Below are positions 28,294 through 37,183 of a DNA stretch of 64,000 nucleotides, one piece after another. Source of the stretch: Delftia tsuruhatensis NBRC 16741 (GTDB lineage: Bacteria > Pseudomonadota > Gammaproteobacteria > Burkholderiales > Burkholderiaceae_C); assembly GCF_001571325.1 (NCBI RefSeq), contig NZ_BCTO01000010.1, positions 305,605 to 369,604 of the forward strand, read 5' to 3'. The first letter of the stretch is position 1. Each line of letters begins with the position of its first letter. Made by a program: the position numbers and the translations under genes. The notes beneath the pieces are model-generated. The model did not search any database. It saw nothing but the letters and a program-made list of their open reading frames with translations, and was not told where the DNA came from.

Positions 28294-28641
28294 TCAGGCC
28301 GACCGTCCGTCGTAGCGCGTGATGCGCAAGGCTTCGGCATCCACGCCTTCCAGGCAGCGCACGTTGACGGCCGCCATGTGCCGGCCCTTGGGGTCGGTGG
28401 CTTCGCCGAAAGGGTGGATGCCGCAGGTCGGGCAGAAGCGGTGCTGGATCAGATGCCGGTGGAAGGTGTAGGAGCGCATCTGCTCCTCGGGCGTGCTCAG
28501 CTGCAGCTGTTCGCGGGGCACGAACCACATGAGGGCGCCCTTGCGCGCGCAGATGGAACAGTTGCAGGCCATGACCTGGGTGAGTTCGCCTTCCACATCG
28601 AAAGCGATGCCGCCGCAGTGGCAGCTGCCGTGGTATTTCAT
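28294..28641 (-). CDS. GFA (CENP-V/GFA) family zinc protein
   Basis: A 115-residue protein of the glutathione-dependent formaldehyde-activating fold. Zinc ligands are visible as CHCGG, CNCSIC and FCPTCG. True formaldehyde-glutathione activity has been shown for only some members, so the reaction is left open. It is convergent with the glutathione-type isomerase gene, 8 bp apart, which may hint at a shared glutathione theme. Confidence 0.88.
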   Translation of the reverse strand: MKYHGSCHCGGIAFDVEGELTQVMACNCSICARKGALMWFVPREQLQLSTPEEQMRSYTFHRHLIQHRFCPTCGIHPFGEATDPKGRHMAAVNVRCLEGVDAEALRITRYDGRSA

Positions 28642-28946
28642 CGGGGTTCTCCGTGGCCACCGCTTGCTGGCGGCACTGCCGTTGATGGTAGGAGTTCATG
28701 CTGGCTGCGGCAAATTGCTGCAGTGCTACATAAGAGCGCGTGGCTTGTAAAGCCTCGGGAAACCCCGCTGCAACAAGGCGTTGCAGGCCACCGGGGGGTG
28801 CCTAGAATCGCCCATCCCCTGCGGCTTCCTGATCACAAGCCGGGATGCGGCAGGAGAGCTTCCACCACCATGGCATTGCTGGCTCCGTTCGTTTGGATGC
28901 GAGGCACGCTGAATGTCTCCATCCTGAGCAAAAGGGGAGAGCGCAT
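28642..28946. other. Gene-free stretch upstream of livH with a promoter candidate
   Basis: TTGCAG (28781-28786) and TAGAAT (28803-28808) with a 16-bp spacer make a plausible sigma70-type promoter toward livH, giving a leader near 130 nt. A 45-codon frame from 28870 to 29007 overlaps the livH start in another frame. I see no other gene here. Confidence 0.45.
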
Positions 28947-29876
28947 ATGGACATACTGCTTCAGCAGGTCATCAACGGATTGGTCCTGGGCAGCATGTAT
29001 GCCCTGATCGCCCTGGGCTACACCATGGTGTACGGCATCATCCAGCTCATCAACTTCGCCCATGGCGAGGTGCTCATGGTCGGGGCGCTGACCAGCTGGA
29101 GCTGCATAGGCCTGATGCAGGAGGCCATGCCGGGCGCACCGGGCTGGCTGATCCTGCTGCTGGCGACGGTGATCGCCTGCGTGGTGGCCGCCGCACTGAA
29201 TTTCGTGATCGAGAAAGTGGCCTACCGGCGCCTGCGCAGCAGCCCGCGCCTGGCGCCCCTGATCACGGCCATCGGCGTCTCGCTGCTGCTGCAGACGCTG
29301 GCCATGATCATCTGGAAGCCCAACTACAAGGCCTATCCCACGCTGCTGCCGAGCACGCCCTTCGAGATCGGCACGGCGGTGATCACGCCCACCCAGATCC
29401 TGGTGCTGGTGGTCACGGCGATTGCGCTGGCTGCGCTGACCTACCTGGTCAACTACACCAAGCTCGGGCGCGCCATGCGGGCCACGGCCGAGAATCCGCG
29501 CGTGGCGGCCTTGATGGGCGTCAAGCCTGACATGGTGATCTCTGCCACCTTCATCATCGGCGCCGTGCTGGCGGCCATCGCGGGCATCATGTACGCCTCC
29601 AACTACGGCACGGCCCACCACACCATGGGCTTTCTGCCGGGGCTCAAGGCCTTCACGGCGGCCGTGTTCGGCGGCATCGGCAACCTGGCGGGCGCCGTGG
29701 TCGGCGCCATGCTGCTGGGGCTGATCGAGTCCATTGGCTCGGGCTACATCGGCGATCTCACGGGCGGCGTGCTGGGCAGCCACTACACCGACATCTTCGC
29801 CTTCATCGTGCTCATCATCATCCTGACGCTGCGCCCCTCGGGCCTGCTGGGTGAGCGAGTGGCCGACCGCGCCTGA
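28947..29876 (+). CDS. livH: Branched-chain amino acid ABC transporter permease LivH
   Basis: A 309-residue inner-membrane permease with about eight helices. MDILLQQVINGLVLGSMYALIAL at the start and VYGIIQLINFAHGEVLM are the LivH signatures; the EAA-like loop is near VAALMGVKPD. I chose ATG 28947 because AGGGGAGAG lies upstream; an in-frame upstream ATG adds 34 unconserved residues. It is the first gene of livHMGF. No LivJ/LivK-type binding protein gene is found within the window. Confidence 0.95.
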   Translation: MDILLQQVINGLVLGSMYALIALGYTMVYGIIQLINFAHGEVLMVGALTSWSCIGLMQEAMPGAPGWLILLLATVIACVVAAALNFVIEKVAYRRLRSSPRLAPLITAIGVSLLLQTLAMIIWKPNYKAYPTLLPSTPFEIGTAVITPTQILVLVVTAIALAALTYLVNYTKLGRAMRATAENPRVAALMGVKPDMVISATFIIGAVLAAIAGIMYASNYGTAHHTMGFLPGLKAFTAAVFGGIGNLAGAVVGAMLLGLIESIGSGYIGDLTGGVLGSHYTDIFAFIVLIIILTLRPSGLLGERVADRA

Positions 29877-29886
29877 GGAGAGACGC

Positions 29887-30966
29887 ATGAACAGCAAGAA
29901 GACCGTGCAATGGATCCTGGGCGGACTGGCGCTGCTGGTGCTGCCGCTGGTGCTGCAGTACTTTGGCAATGCCTGGGTGCGCATCGCCGACCTGGCGCTG
30001 CTCTATGTGCTGCTGGCACTGGGCCTGAACGTGGTGGTGGGCTACGCGGGCCTGCTGGACCTGGGCTATGTGGCGTTCTACGCCGTGGGCGCCTACATGT
30101 TCGCGCTGATGGCCTCGCCGCATCTGGCGGAGACCTTCGAGGGCTTTGCCGCCATGTTCCCGGACGGGCTGCATACCTCCATCTGGCTGGTGATACCGCT
30201 GGCGGCGCTGCTGGCGGCCATCACGGGGATTTTGCTGGGCATTCCGGTGCTCAAGCTGCGCGGGGACTACCTGGCCATCGTCACGCTGGGCTTCGGCGAG
30301 ATCATCCGCATCTTCATGAACAACCTGGACCAGCCGGTCAACATCACCAATGGCCCCAAAGGCATAGGCCAGATCGACTCGGTCAAGATCCTGGGGCTGG
30401 ACCTGGCCAAGCGCCAGGAGATCTTCGGCTACGACATCAGCTCGGTCACGCTGTACTACTACCTGTTCCTCTTCCTGGTGCTGGTCAGCATCGTGATCTG
30501 CTGGCGCCTGCAGGACTCGCGCATAGGCCGCGCCTGGATGGCCATCCGCGAGGATGAGATCGCCGCCAAGGCCATGGGCATCAACACGCGCAACATGAAG
30601 CTGCTGGCCTTCGGCATGGGCGCCTCTTTTGGCGGTGTCTCGGGCGCCATGTTCGCGGCCTTCCAGGGCTTCGTCTCGCCCGAGTCGTTCAGCCTCATGG
30701 AGTCCATCATGATCGTGGCCATGGTGGTGCTCGGCGGCCTGGGCCATCTGCCCGGCGTGATCCTGGGTGCGGTGCTGCTGTCGGCGTTGCCCGAGGTGCT
30801 GCGCTATGTGGCCGGTCCCCTGCAGCAGATGACCGATGGGCGGCTCGATGCCTCCATCCTGCGCCAGCTGCTGATCGCGCTGGCCATGATCGTCATCATG
30901 CTGATGCGTCCGCGCGGCCTGTGGCCGTCGCCCGAGCATGGCAAGAACCTGCCGCACCAGTCCTGA
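29887..30966 (+). CDS. livM: Branched-chain amino acid ABC transporter permease LivM
   Basis: A 359-residue permease partner of LivH with about nine to ten helices. LGLNVVVGYAGLLDLGYVAFYAVGAY, split by its glycines, is the diagnostic LivM stretch, followed by GIPVLKLRGDYLAIVTLGFGE. GAGGAGAG precedes the ATG at 29887, 10 bp after livH. An insertion of about 40 residues (VKILGLDLAKRQEIFGYD region) is common in betaproteobacterial LivM. Confidence 0.95.
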   Translation: MNSKKTVQWILGGLALLVLPLVLQYFGNAWVRIADLALLYVLLALGLNVVVGYAGLLDLGYVAFYAVGAYMFALMASPHLAETFEGFAAMFPDGLHTSIWLVIPLAALLAAITGILLGIPVLKLRGDYLAIVTLGFGEIIRIFMNNLDQPVNITNGPKGIGQIDSVKILGLDLAKRQEIFGYDISSVTLYYYLFLFLVLVSIVICWRLQDSRIGRAWMAIREDEIAAKAMGINTRNMKLLAFGMGASFGGVSGAMFAAFQGFVSPESFSLMESIMIVAMVVLGGLGHLPGVILGAVLLSALPEVLRYVAGPLQQMTDGRLDASILRQLLIALAMIVIMLMRPRGLWPSPEHGKNLPHQS

Positions 30967-30983
30967 GCATGGAGAAACCGCAG

Positions 30984-31778
30984 ATGGCGAATACGGCAGA
31001 CAACAGCTCCAGCGCTCCGGTGCTCAGGGTTTCGGGCATTTCCAAACGCTTCGGCGGGCTGCAGGCGCTGTCCGATGTGGGCATGACCATTGGCCGGGGC
31101 CAGGTCTACGGACTGATCGGACCCAATGGCGCGGGCAAGACCACCTTCTTCAACGTGATCACGGGCCTGTACACGCCCGACAGCGGCAGTTTCGAGCTGG
31201 CCGGCAAGGCCTACGAGCCCACGGCCGTGCACAAGGTGGCCAAGGCCGGCATTGCGCGCACCTTCCAGAACATCCGGCTGTTTGCCGAGATGACGGCGCT
31301 GGAGAACGTGATGGTCGGGCGCCATGTGCGCACGCACTCGGGCCTGATCGGCGCGGTGCTGCGCACGCGCGGCTTCAAGGCCGAGGAGGCCGCCATCCGC
31401 GCGCGCGCCCGTGAATTGCTGGACTACGTGGGCATCTCCAAGTACGCGGACTTCAAGGCCCGCACGCTGAGCTACGGCGACCAGCGGCGCCTGGAAATCG
31501 CCCGCGCCCTGGCCACCGACCCGCAACTGATCGCGCTGGACGAGCCTGCCGCCGGCATGAATGCCACCGAGAAAGTGCAGCTGCGCGAGCTGATCGACCG
31601 CATCCGCCGCGACCAGCGCACCATCTTGCTGATCGAGCACGACGTGAAGCTGGTCATGGGCCTGTGCGACCGCGTCACCGTGCTCGACTATGGCAAGCCC
31701 ATTGCCGAAGGCACGCCGGCCGAGGTGCAGAAGAACGACAAGGTGATCGAAGCCTATCTGGGCACGGGAGGACACTGA
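30984..31778 (+). CDS. livG: Branched-chain amino acid ABC transporter ATP-binding protein LivG
   Basis: A 264-residue ABC ATPase. Walker A GPNGAGKTT, Q-loop TFQNIRLF, signature LSYGDQRRLEIARAL (a degenerate LSGGQ, normal for LivG), Walker B LIALDEPAAGMN and the switch His in IEHDVKLVM are visible. I prefer ATG 30984 because GGAGA sits 8 nt upstream; the in-frame ATG at 30969 has no ribosome site. It pairs with LivF. Confidence 0.95.
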   Translation: MANTADNSSSAPVLRVSGISKRFGGLQALSDVGMTIGRGQVYGLIGPNGAGKTTFFNVITGLYTPDSGSFELAGKAYEPTAVHKVAKAGIARTFQNIRLFAEMTALENVMVGRHVRTHSGLIGAVLRTRGFKAEEAAIRARARELLDYVGISKYADFKARTLSYGDQRRLEIARALATDPQLIALDEPAAGMNATEKVQLRELIDRIRRDQRTILLIEHDVKLVMGLCDRVTVLDYGKPIAEGTPAEVQKNDKVIEAYLGTGGH

Positions 31779-31781
31779 ACC

Positions 31782-32528
31782 ATGGGCGAGCAAGAGCAAG
31801 ACAAGGGCGTGTCCCCTCCGGTGCTGCTGAAGGTCGAGGGCCTGAAGGTGGCCTATGGCGGCATTCAGGCCGTCAAGGGCGTGGACTTCGAGGTGCGCCA
31901 GGGCGAACTGGTCTCGCTGATCGGCTCCAACGGTGCCGGCAAGACCACCACCATGAAGGCCGTCACGCGCAGCCTGCAGATGGCGGACGGCGATGTCCAC
32001 TACCTGGGCCGCAGCATCCGGGGCGTGGGCGCCTGGGATCTGGTGGCCCAGGGCCTGGTCATGGTGCCCGAAGGGCGCGGCGTGTTCGCGCGCATGACCA
32101 TCACCGAGAACCTGCTCATGGGCGCCTACACGCGCAACGACAAGGCCGGCATTGCCGCCGACATCGAGCGCATGTTCGGCATCTTCCCGCGGCTGAAGGA
32201 GCGCCGCGACCAGCTGGCCGGCACCATGTCGGGTGGCGAGCAGCAGATGCTGGCCATGGCGCGCGCGCTGATGAGCCAGCCCAAGGTGCTGCTGCTGGAC
32301 GAGCCCTCCATGGGCCTGTCGCCCATCATGGTGGACAAGATCTTCGAGGTGGTGAGCGACGTGCACGGCCTGGGCGTGACCCTTGTGCTGGTCGAGCAAA
32401 ATGCCAGCCGTGCGCTGGCGCTGGCCGATCGCGGCTATGTGATGGAGTCCGGCCTGATCACCATGACGGGACCCGGCCAGACCCTGCTCAGCGACCCGCG
32501 CGTGCGGGCTGCCTATCTGGGCGAGTGA
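31782..32528 (+). CDS. livF: Branched-chain amino acid ABC transporter ATP-binding protein LivF
   Basis: A 248-residue ABC ATPase and last gene of livHMGF, 3 bp after livG. Walker A GSNGAGKTTT, VPEGRGVFARMTITENL (a LivF signature), MSGGEQQMLAMARALM, Walker B VLLLDEPSMGLSP and switch region LVEQNAS. The N-terminus carries about 15 extra residues before the first strand. A GC-rich inverted repeat (CACGGC-T-GCCGTG) follows the stop, without a T run. Confidence 0.95.
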   Translation: MGEQEQDKGVSPPVLLKVEGLKVAYGGIQAVKGVDFEVRQGELVSLIGSNGAGKTTTMKAVTRSLQMADGDVHYLGRSIRGVGAWDLVAQGLVMVPEGRGVFARMTITENLLMGAYTRNDKAGIAADIERMFGIFPRLKERRDQLAGTMSGGEQQMLAMARALMSQPKVLLLDEPSMGLSPIMVDKIFEVVSDVHGLGVTLVLVEQNASRALALADRGYVMESGLITMTGPGQTLLSDPRVRAAYLGE

Positions 32529-32780
32529 GCGCCACGGCTGCCGTGAGCGCGGGGATGGATGGAATGCCCCGTGCCACTGACGGGATATGGCAAAAATATG
32601 ACGATTTGATGAAGATTCATCAAGCGTCGATCGATGCGAGACTTTGCGTATTTGTGCGATGGAATGGGTTATTCGAGGAAATTCGCGCAAAAAGGCAATT
32701 TTTGGAAAGAAATCGAAAATCCGCCCTGCCCAGTGCCGGACGCGATAATTTGGGTTTCCCCGCGTCGGGCTGCACATCAC
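32529..32780. promoter_or_regulatory. AT-rich intergenic stretch with a 16-bp palindrome before the DUF486 gene
   Basis: About 32580-32750 is conspicuously AT-rich next to its surroundings. TGATGAA-GA-TTCATCA at 32607-32622 is a perfect 7-bp inverted repeat with a 2-bp spacer, the size of a dimeric-regulator operator. GATAAT at 32744-32749 is a -10 candidate about 31 nt before the DUF486 ATG. No regulator gene is adjacent. Confidence 0.45.
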
Positions 32781-33143
32781 ATGAACTGGCTCCAACACAT
32801 CCCCGTCGGGCTGCAGACCGTGGTCCTGCTGGCCATGAGCAATGTCTTCATGACCTTCGCCTGGTATGGCCACCTGAAGAACCACGCCTCGTCGCCCTGG
32901 TACGTGGCAGCCCTTGTCAGCTGGGGCATCGCGCTGTTCGAGTACCTGCTGCAGGTGCCCGCCAACCGCATAGGCCACACGCAGTTCAGCGTGGCGCAGC
33001 TCAAGATCATCCAGGAGGTGATCACGCTGGCGGTGTTCGCGCCCTTTGCCGTGCTCTACCTGAACCAGCCGCTCAAATGGGACTTCCTCTGGGCCGGGCT
33101 GTGCATGGTGGGCGCGGTGTACTTTATTTTTCGCAGCGGCTGA
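32781..33143 (+). CDS. DMT-like small membrane protein (DUF486)
   Basis: A 120-residue inner-membrane protein of the DUF486/DMTRP group with four helices, half the size of a drug/metabolite transporter. FMTFAWYGHLKN, YLLQVPANRIGH and QLKIIQEVITLAVFAPFAVLYL are family signatures. ATG 32781 (MNWLQHIP) fits family length. Such proteins may work as dimers; no substrate is known. Confidence 0.88.
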   Translation: MNWLQHIPVGLQTVVLLAMSNVFMTFAWYGHLKNHASSPWYVAALVSWGIALFEYLLQVPANRIGHTQFSVAQLKIIQEVITLAVFAPFAVLYLNQPLKWDFLWAGLCMVGAVYFIFRSG

Positions 33144-33286
33144 CAGGGCGGCGCGCCGGCGCGCAAAAACGCGCCTGGGACTCAAGAGTACACTTCGCCC
33201 CGTTCAAGCCGGGAAGCCATGCCAAGCATCCGCAATGTGACGCAGTGAGTCGCCTGGTTCCCCCTGTTTCCCGGTAAGGAGCATTC

Positions 33287-33934
33287 ATGCTTTTTGGCAA
33301 GTTATTGCCGCGCGAAGGCAATTTTTTCGAGATGTTCAACCAGCATGCCGATCGCATCGTCGAAGCCGCGCATGCCTTCTCGCAGCTTGTCGCCAACTAC
33401 AACGATCCTCATCTTCGCGAGAAGTACAACGAGGACGTGAACAACGCCGAGCGTGCCGCAGACCGCGTGACGCACGACGTTACCAAGGCGCTGCACAAGA
33501 CCTTCATCACGCCACTGGACCGCGAGCACATCCACTCGCTGATCAACACCATGGACGACGTGGCCGACCTGATCCAGGACTCGGCCGAGACCATGGCGCT
33601 GTACGACGTGCGCCACATGACGGAAGAGATCACGCGCCTGACGGACCTGTGCGTGCGCTGCTGCGAGCGGCTGCGCGATGCGGTCAAGCTGCTGTCGCGC
33701 ATCTCCGATCCCTCGGTGGTGGACGCGGCGATGAAGACCTGCGAGGAAATCGACCGCCTCGAATCGGACGCCGACCGCGTGATGCGCTCGGCCATGAGCA
33801 AGCTGTTCCGCGAAGAGCCCGATGTGCGCGAAGTCATCAAGCTCAAGGCCATCTACGAGCTGCTGGAGACGGTGACCGACCGCTGCGAGGACGTGGCCAA
33901 CCTGATCGAGGGCATCGTCCTCGAGAATTCCTGA
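33287..33934 (+). CDS. DUF47 (PhoU-like) Pit accessory protein
   Basis: A 215-residue all-helical cytosolic protein of the DUF47/Pit-accessory family, related to PhoU. FGKLLPREGNFFEMFNQHA at the start and LDREHIHSLINTMDDVADLIQDSAE are typical; acidic D/E pairs probably bind metal. It precedes the pit permease by 22 bp, and pairs of this kind are thought to modulate Pit activity. The 143 bp upstream show no PHO box, so low-phosphate control of this pair is not evident. Confidence 0.92.
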   Translation: MLFGKLLPREGNFFEMFNQHADRIVEAAHAFSQLVANYNDPHLREKYNEDVNNAERAADRVTHDVTKALHKTFITPLDREHIHSLINTMDDVADLIQDSAETMALYDVRHMTEEITRLTDLCVRCCERLRDAVKLLSRISDPSVVDAAMKTCEEIDRLESDADRVMRSAMSKLFREEPDVREVIKLKAIYELLETVTDRCEDVANLIEGIVLENS

Positions 33935-33956
33935 GCCCTCGCGGAGTCGTTTCTCT

Positions 33957-34967
33957 ATGGAATCCGTACAAGCGGCCCTGTGGGTCGTGATCCTGCTGGT
34001 GGTGCTGGCCCTGCTGTTCGACTTCATGAACGGCTTCCACGATGCTGCCAACTCGATCGCCACCGTGGTCTCCACGGGCGTGCTCAAGCCCACGCAGGCC
34101 GTGGCCTTCGCGGCCTTCTTCAACGTGGTGGCGGTCTTTGTCTTTCACCTGAGCGTGGCAGCCACCGTGGGCAAGGGGATCGTGCAGCCCGGCATCGTCG
34201 ACACGCATGTGGTTTTCGGTGCCCTGGTCGGTGCCATTGCCTGGAACGTGATCACCTGGCACTACGGCATCCCCAGCAGTTCCTCGCATGCGCTGATCGG
34301 CGGCATCGTGGGCGCGGTGATGGCCAAGGCCGGCGCAGGCGCGCTGATTGCCAGCGGCATCGGGAAGACCGTGGCCTTCATCTTCGTCTCGCCGCTGCTG
34401 GGCTACCTGCTGGGCTCGCTGATGATGGTGCTGGTGGCCTGGGTCTGCCGGCGCGCCGCGCCCAACAGGGTGGACCGCTGGTTCCGCAGGCTGCAGCTGG
34501 TCTCCGCCGGTGCCTATAGCCTGGGCCACGGCGGCAATGACGCGCAAAAGACCATCGGCATCATCTGGCTGCTGCTGATCGCCACCGGCTATGCCAATGC
34601 CGGCGACGCCGAGCCGCCGCTGTGGACCATCGTCAGCTGCTACCTGGCCATCGGCCTGGGAACCATGTTCGGCGGCTGGCGCATCGTCAAGACCATGGGC
34701 CAGAAGATCACCAAGCTCAAGCCCGTGGGCGGCTTCTGCGCCGAAAGCGGTGGTGCACTGACGCTGTTCTTTGCAACCTTCCTGGGCGTGCCGGTCTCGA
34801 CCACGCACACCATCACCGGTGCCATCGTCGGCGTGGGCTCCACCCAGCGCGCCAGCGCCGTGCGCTGGGGCGTGGCAGGCAACATCGTCTGGGCCTGGGT
34901 GCTGACGATCCCTGCCAGCGCCTTCGTGGCATCGATTGCCTACTGGATCAGCCTGCAGCTGTATTGA
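33957..34967 (+). CDS. pit: Low-affinity inorganic phosphate permease (PHO4/Pit family)
   Basis: A 336-residue inner-membrane carrier moving phosphate, usually as a metal-phosphate complex, with H+. The inverted-repeat signatures are FDFMNGFHDAANSIATVVSTGVL near the N-terminus and SLGHGGNDAQKTIGI in the second half, and VPVSTTHTITGAIVGVG near the end. About ten helices. It is the short Pit form. It follows the DUF47 gene and ends at a strong bidirectional terminator. Confidence 0.94.
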   Translation: MESVQAALWVVILLVVLALLFDFMNGFHDAANSIATVVSTGVLKPTQAVAFAAFFNVVAVFVFHLSVAATVGKGIVQPGIVDTHVVFGALVGAIAWNVITWHYGIPSSSSHALIGGIVGAVMAKAGAGALIASGIGKTVAFIFVSPLLGYLLGSLMMVLVAWVCRRAAPNRVDRWFRRLQLVSAGAYSLGHGGNDAQKTIGIIWLLLIATGYANAGDAEPPLWTIVSCYLAIGLGTMFGGWRIVKTMGQKITKLKPVGGFCAESGGALTLFFATFLGVPVSTTHTITGAIVGVGSTQRASAVRWGVAGNIVWAWVLTIPASAFVASIAYWISLQLY

Positions 34968-34985
34968 GCCGGGGCTGCTGCCGCC

Positions 34986-35020
34986 AAAAAGAAAGACCGC
35001 CCATGGCGGTCTTTCTTTTT
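34986..35020. terminator. Bidirectional terminator between pit and the TM2 gene
   Basis: An 11-bp perfect stem, GAAAGACCGCC (34991-35001) with GGCGGTCTTTC (35005-35015), has a CAT loop. AAAAA lies on one side and TTTTT on the other, so it can stop transcription from both convergent genes. Confidence 0.92.
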
Positions 35021-35042
35021 CGGGGGAGGCGTTGGCTGCGCC

Positions 35043-35546
35043 TCACTGCGAAATCTTGCGCGCCTCCTCCACCTGGTGCTCGAAGTAGTGCTGGAAGCTG
35101 TAGGCAATGCTGGCCATGAGCACGGCGGCGCCCAGCATCAGCGACAGCGCAATGGCAAAGATGGTTGACCAGCCCGTGCGTCCGGCCTGCGCCTGCACGT
35201 CAATGCCGGGGTTGTGGCGCCGGTTCCAGGCTTCGGTATCGGTCAGCCCGTAGAGGATGGCGCGCAGCGCGCAGCCGGCGATGGTGAAGCCCAGCAGCGG
35301 AATCAGCAGCCAGCTGAGCTGGTCGTCCTGTCCCAGTTGCTGCACGCGTTCGATGCCGTACACGCCCAGCGCCGTGGGCACGGGCAGCAGCCAGCCCAGC
35401 CAGTCGCCGAGCCCATGCAGGTAAAAGCGATGCAGCCCCAGCGGCCCGCCCACAAAGGCCAGCCAGGCGGCCAGTGTCTTGTTCCTGGGGCGGGGAGCCC
35501 GGTCGGCGCCGGTGGTCTGGGGCAGGGGCGTGCTGGGTCGGTTCAT
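35043..35546 (-). CDS. TM2-domain membrane protein
   Basis: A 167-residue membrane protein. KTLAAWLAFVGGPLGLHRFYL followed by GLGDWLGW is a TM2 domain (two helices with a short turn). Two more hydrophobic segments follow at about 85-105 and 130-150. ATG 35546 is preferred over in-frame upstream starts that would run into the GNAT gene. The function of the TM2 group is unknown. It lies 7 bp downstream of the GNAT stop, so the two are probably co-transcribed. Confidence 0.75.
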   Translation of the reverse strand: MNRPSTPLPQTTGADRAPRPRNKTLAAWLAFVGGPLGLHRFYLHGLGDWLGWLLPVPTALGVYGIERVQQLGQDDQLSWLLIPLLGFTIAGCALRAILYGLTDTEAWNRRHNPGIDVQAQAGRTGWSTIFAIALSLMLGAAVLMASIAYSFQHYFEHQVEEARKISQ

Positions 35547-35553
35547 GCGCCCA

Positions 35554-36078
35554 TTATTCGGGCGAACTGCGGTCGCCGTCTCCCAGGGTCTTCTCCATGA
35601 GCACGATGTCCAGCCAGCGGCCGAACTTCCATCCCATGGAGCGCAGCGTGCCCGCAGGGGTGAAGCCTGCAGCGCGGTGCACCCCGATGGAGCCGGCATT
35701 GGCCGAGTCGCCGATCACCGCCAGCAGCTTGCGCACGCCGGCCGCCTCGCAGTCGTGCGACAGCGCATCGATCAACAGGCGGCCCACGCCCTGGCCGCGT
35801 GCCGCGTCATGCACATAGATGGAATCCTCGGCAGAAAAACGATAGGCCGGGCGCGGCTTGAACCAGTTGGCGTAGGCAAAGCCCAGCACCTGGCCCTGTG
35901 CGTCCACGGCGACCAGATAGGGCAGGCCCTTGGCCAGCACATCCGCGCGGCGCGTGGCCATGTCGGCTTCGGAAGGGGGATCGGTCTCGAACGTTCCTGT
36001 GCCATGCAGCACGTGGTGGCGGTAGATGGCGGTGATGGCAGCGAGATCGCTGTCCTGGCTTGGGCGGATGGTAGGCAT
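35554..36078 (-). CDS. GNAT N-acetyltransferase, phosphinothricin-acetyltransferase-like
   Basis: A 174-residue GNAT enzyme. IRPSQDSDLAAITAIYRHHVLHGTGTFE at the start and YVHDAARGQGVGRLLIDAL (acetyl-CoA loop) match the Pat/Bar/MddA branch, whose members acetylate phosphinothricin or methionine sulfoximine and sulfone. C-terminal GWKFGRWLDIVLMEK is also typical. The native substrate is uncertain. Its start codon overlaps the -35 of the rpsP promoter on the other strand. Confidence 0.85.
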   Translation of the reverse strand: MPTIRPSQDSDLAAITAIYRHHVLHGTGTFETDPPSEADMATRRADVLAKGLPYLVAVDAQGQVLGFAYANWFKPRPAYRFSAEDSIYVHDAARGQGVGRLLIDALSHDCEAAGVRKLLAVIGDSANAGSIGVHRAAGFTPAGTLRSMGWKFGRWLDIVLMEKTLGDGDRSSPE

Positions 36079-36100
36079 GAGAAAAGAAGTTCGATATAAT
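36072..36100 (+). promoter_or_regulatory. rpsP operon promoter
   Basis: TAGGCA (36072-36077), a 17-bp spacer and a perfect TATAAT (36095-36100). The expected start gives a leader of about 117 nt before rpsP. The -35 overlaps the first codon of the divergent GNAT gene. Confidence 0.7.
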
Positions 36101-36223
36101 CGCTGGTTTTACGGCGTGTCGCTGGCCGGGTGGCCATGTCGCGTGTCTCAAACGCCGCAAAACTCTGTGCAGCCATTTATTGTGTGTTAATTACGTGGTG
36201 GCTGCGCCACCCGAAGGAAAATC

Positions 36224-36478
36224 ATGGTCGTCATTCGACTCTCTCGCGGCGGTTCCAAGGCCCGTCCGTTCTACAACATCGTTGCTGCTGACAAGCGCGT
36301 TCGCCGCGATGGTTCGTTCATCGAACGTCTGGGCTTCTACAACCCCAACGCCCGTGGTGGCGAAGAGGGTCTGCGCGTTGCTCTGGACCGCGTGAACTAC
36401 TGGAAGGGCGTTGGCGCGCAGGCTTCCGAGACCGCAGAGCGCCTGATCAAGCAGGCCACCCAGAAGACTGCTGCCTAA
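36224..36478 (+). CDS. rpsP: 30S ribosomal protein bS16
   Basis: An 84-residue ribosomal protein needed for 30S assembly. [20 protein letters not shown] and [14 protein letters not shown] are diagnostic. AAGGAAA is the ribosome site. It is first in rpsP-rimM-trmD-rplS. A terminator-like hairpin immediately follows, so much transcription probably stops here. Confidence 0.98.
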   Translation: MVVIRLSRGGSKARPFYNIVAADKRVRRDGSFIERLGFYNPNARGGEEGLRVALDRVNYWKGVGAQASETAERLIKQATQKTAA

Positions 36479-36498
36479 TTCAGCACCCCTTCTGAAAT

Positions 36499-36534
36499 CG
36501 GGTTCCGTTGGCTTGTCTGACGGGGCCCGTTTTT
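36499..36534 (+). terminator. Terminator-like hairpin between rpsP and rimM
   Basis: CGGGTTCCGT (36499-36508) pairs with ACGGGGCCCG (36520-36529) through two G-U wobbles, with an 11-nt loop, and five T follow. It lies 20 bp after rpsP within the operon, so it probably acts as a partial terminator lowering rimM-trmD. Confidence 0.7.
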
Positions 36535-36601
36535 GTTTTCCCCCTCCGGATCGCCTTGCACCGATCTGCATTGACCGTCCACCTACTGCCTACCGACTGC
36601 C

Positions 36602-37171
36602 ATGAGCCACATGCCTGAACTCGAAGCCAGCGTCCTGCCTGCCGATGCCGTGGAGGTCGGGCGCATCGCGGATGCCTGGGGCATCAAGGGCTGGTTCAAG
36701 GTGGCGGCCTTCAGTTCCGACCCCGAGGCCCTGTTCACGGCCAAGCAGTGGTATTTGCAGCCCGCCGAAAAAGGCGCCCGGCAGTTCACCGGAACCGTGC
36801 TGCTGCCGGTCAAGCAGGCGCGCGTGCACTCCGACTCCGTCGTCGCCACCTCGCCCGCCGTGAACGACCGCAACGCTGCCGAGGCCCTGCGCGGTGCGCG
36901 CATCTTCGTGGCGCGCAGCGATTTTCCGCAGCCCGAGGATGGCGAGTATTACTGGGTCGACCTGCTGGGCCTGTCCGTGGTCAACCGCGAAGGCGTGGCC
37001 CTGGGCATCGTCCGAGACCTGCTGTCCACCGGCCCGCAGACCGTGCTGGTGCTGGCCTATGAAGAGGATGGCAAGGAGCGCGAGCGCATGATTCCCTTTG
37101 TCGACGCCTATGTGGACAAGGTGGATCTGCCGGGCAAGACCATCGTTGCCGACTGGCAGCCCGACTACTGA
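36602..37171 (+). CDS. rimM: Ribosome maturation factor RimM
   Basis: A 189-residue 30S assembly factor that binds uS19. The N-terminal RimM domain has [18 protein letters not shown]; the C-terminal PRC-barrel has [19 protein letters not shown] and [16 protein letters not shown]. An insertion of about 15 residues lies between strands of the N domain ([17 protein letters not shown]), as in other Burkholderiales. It is followed by trmD after 12 bp. Confidence 0.96.
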   Translation: MSHMPELEASVLPADAVEVGRIADAWGIKGWFKVAAFSSDPEALFTAKQWYLQPAEKGARQFTGTVLLPVKQARVHSDSVVATSPAVNDRNAAEALRGARIFVARSDFPQPEDGEYYWVDLLGLSVVNREGVALGIVRDLLSTGPQTVLVLAYEEDGKERERMIPFVDAYVDKVDLPGKTIVADWQPDY

Positions 37172-37183
37172 TCGCCGACATCC

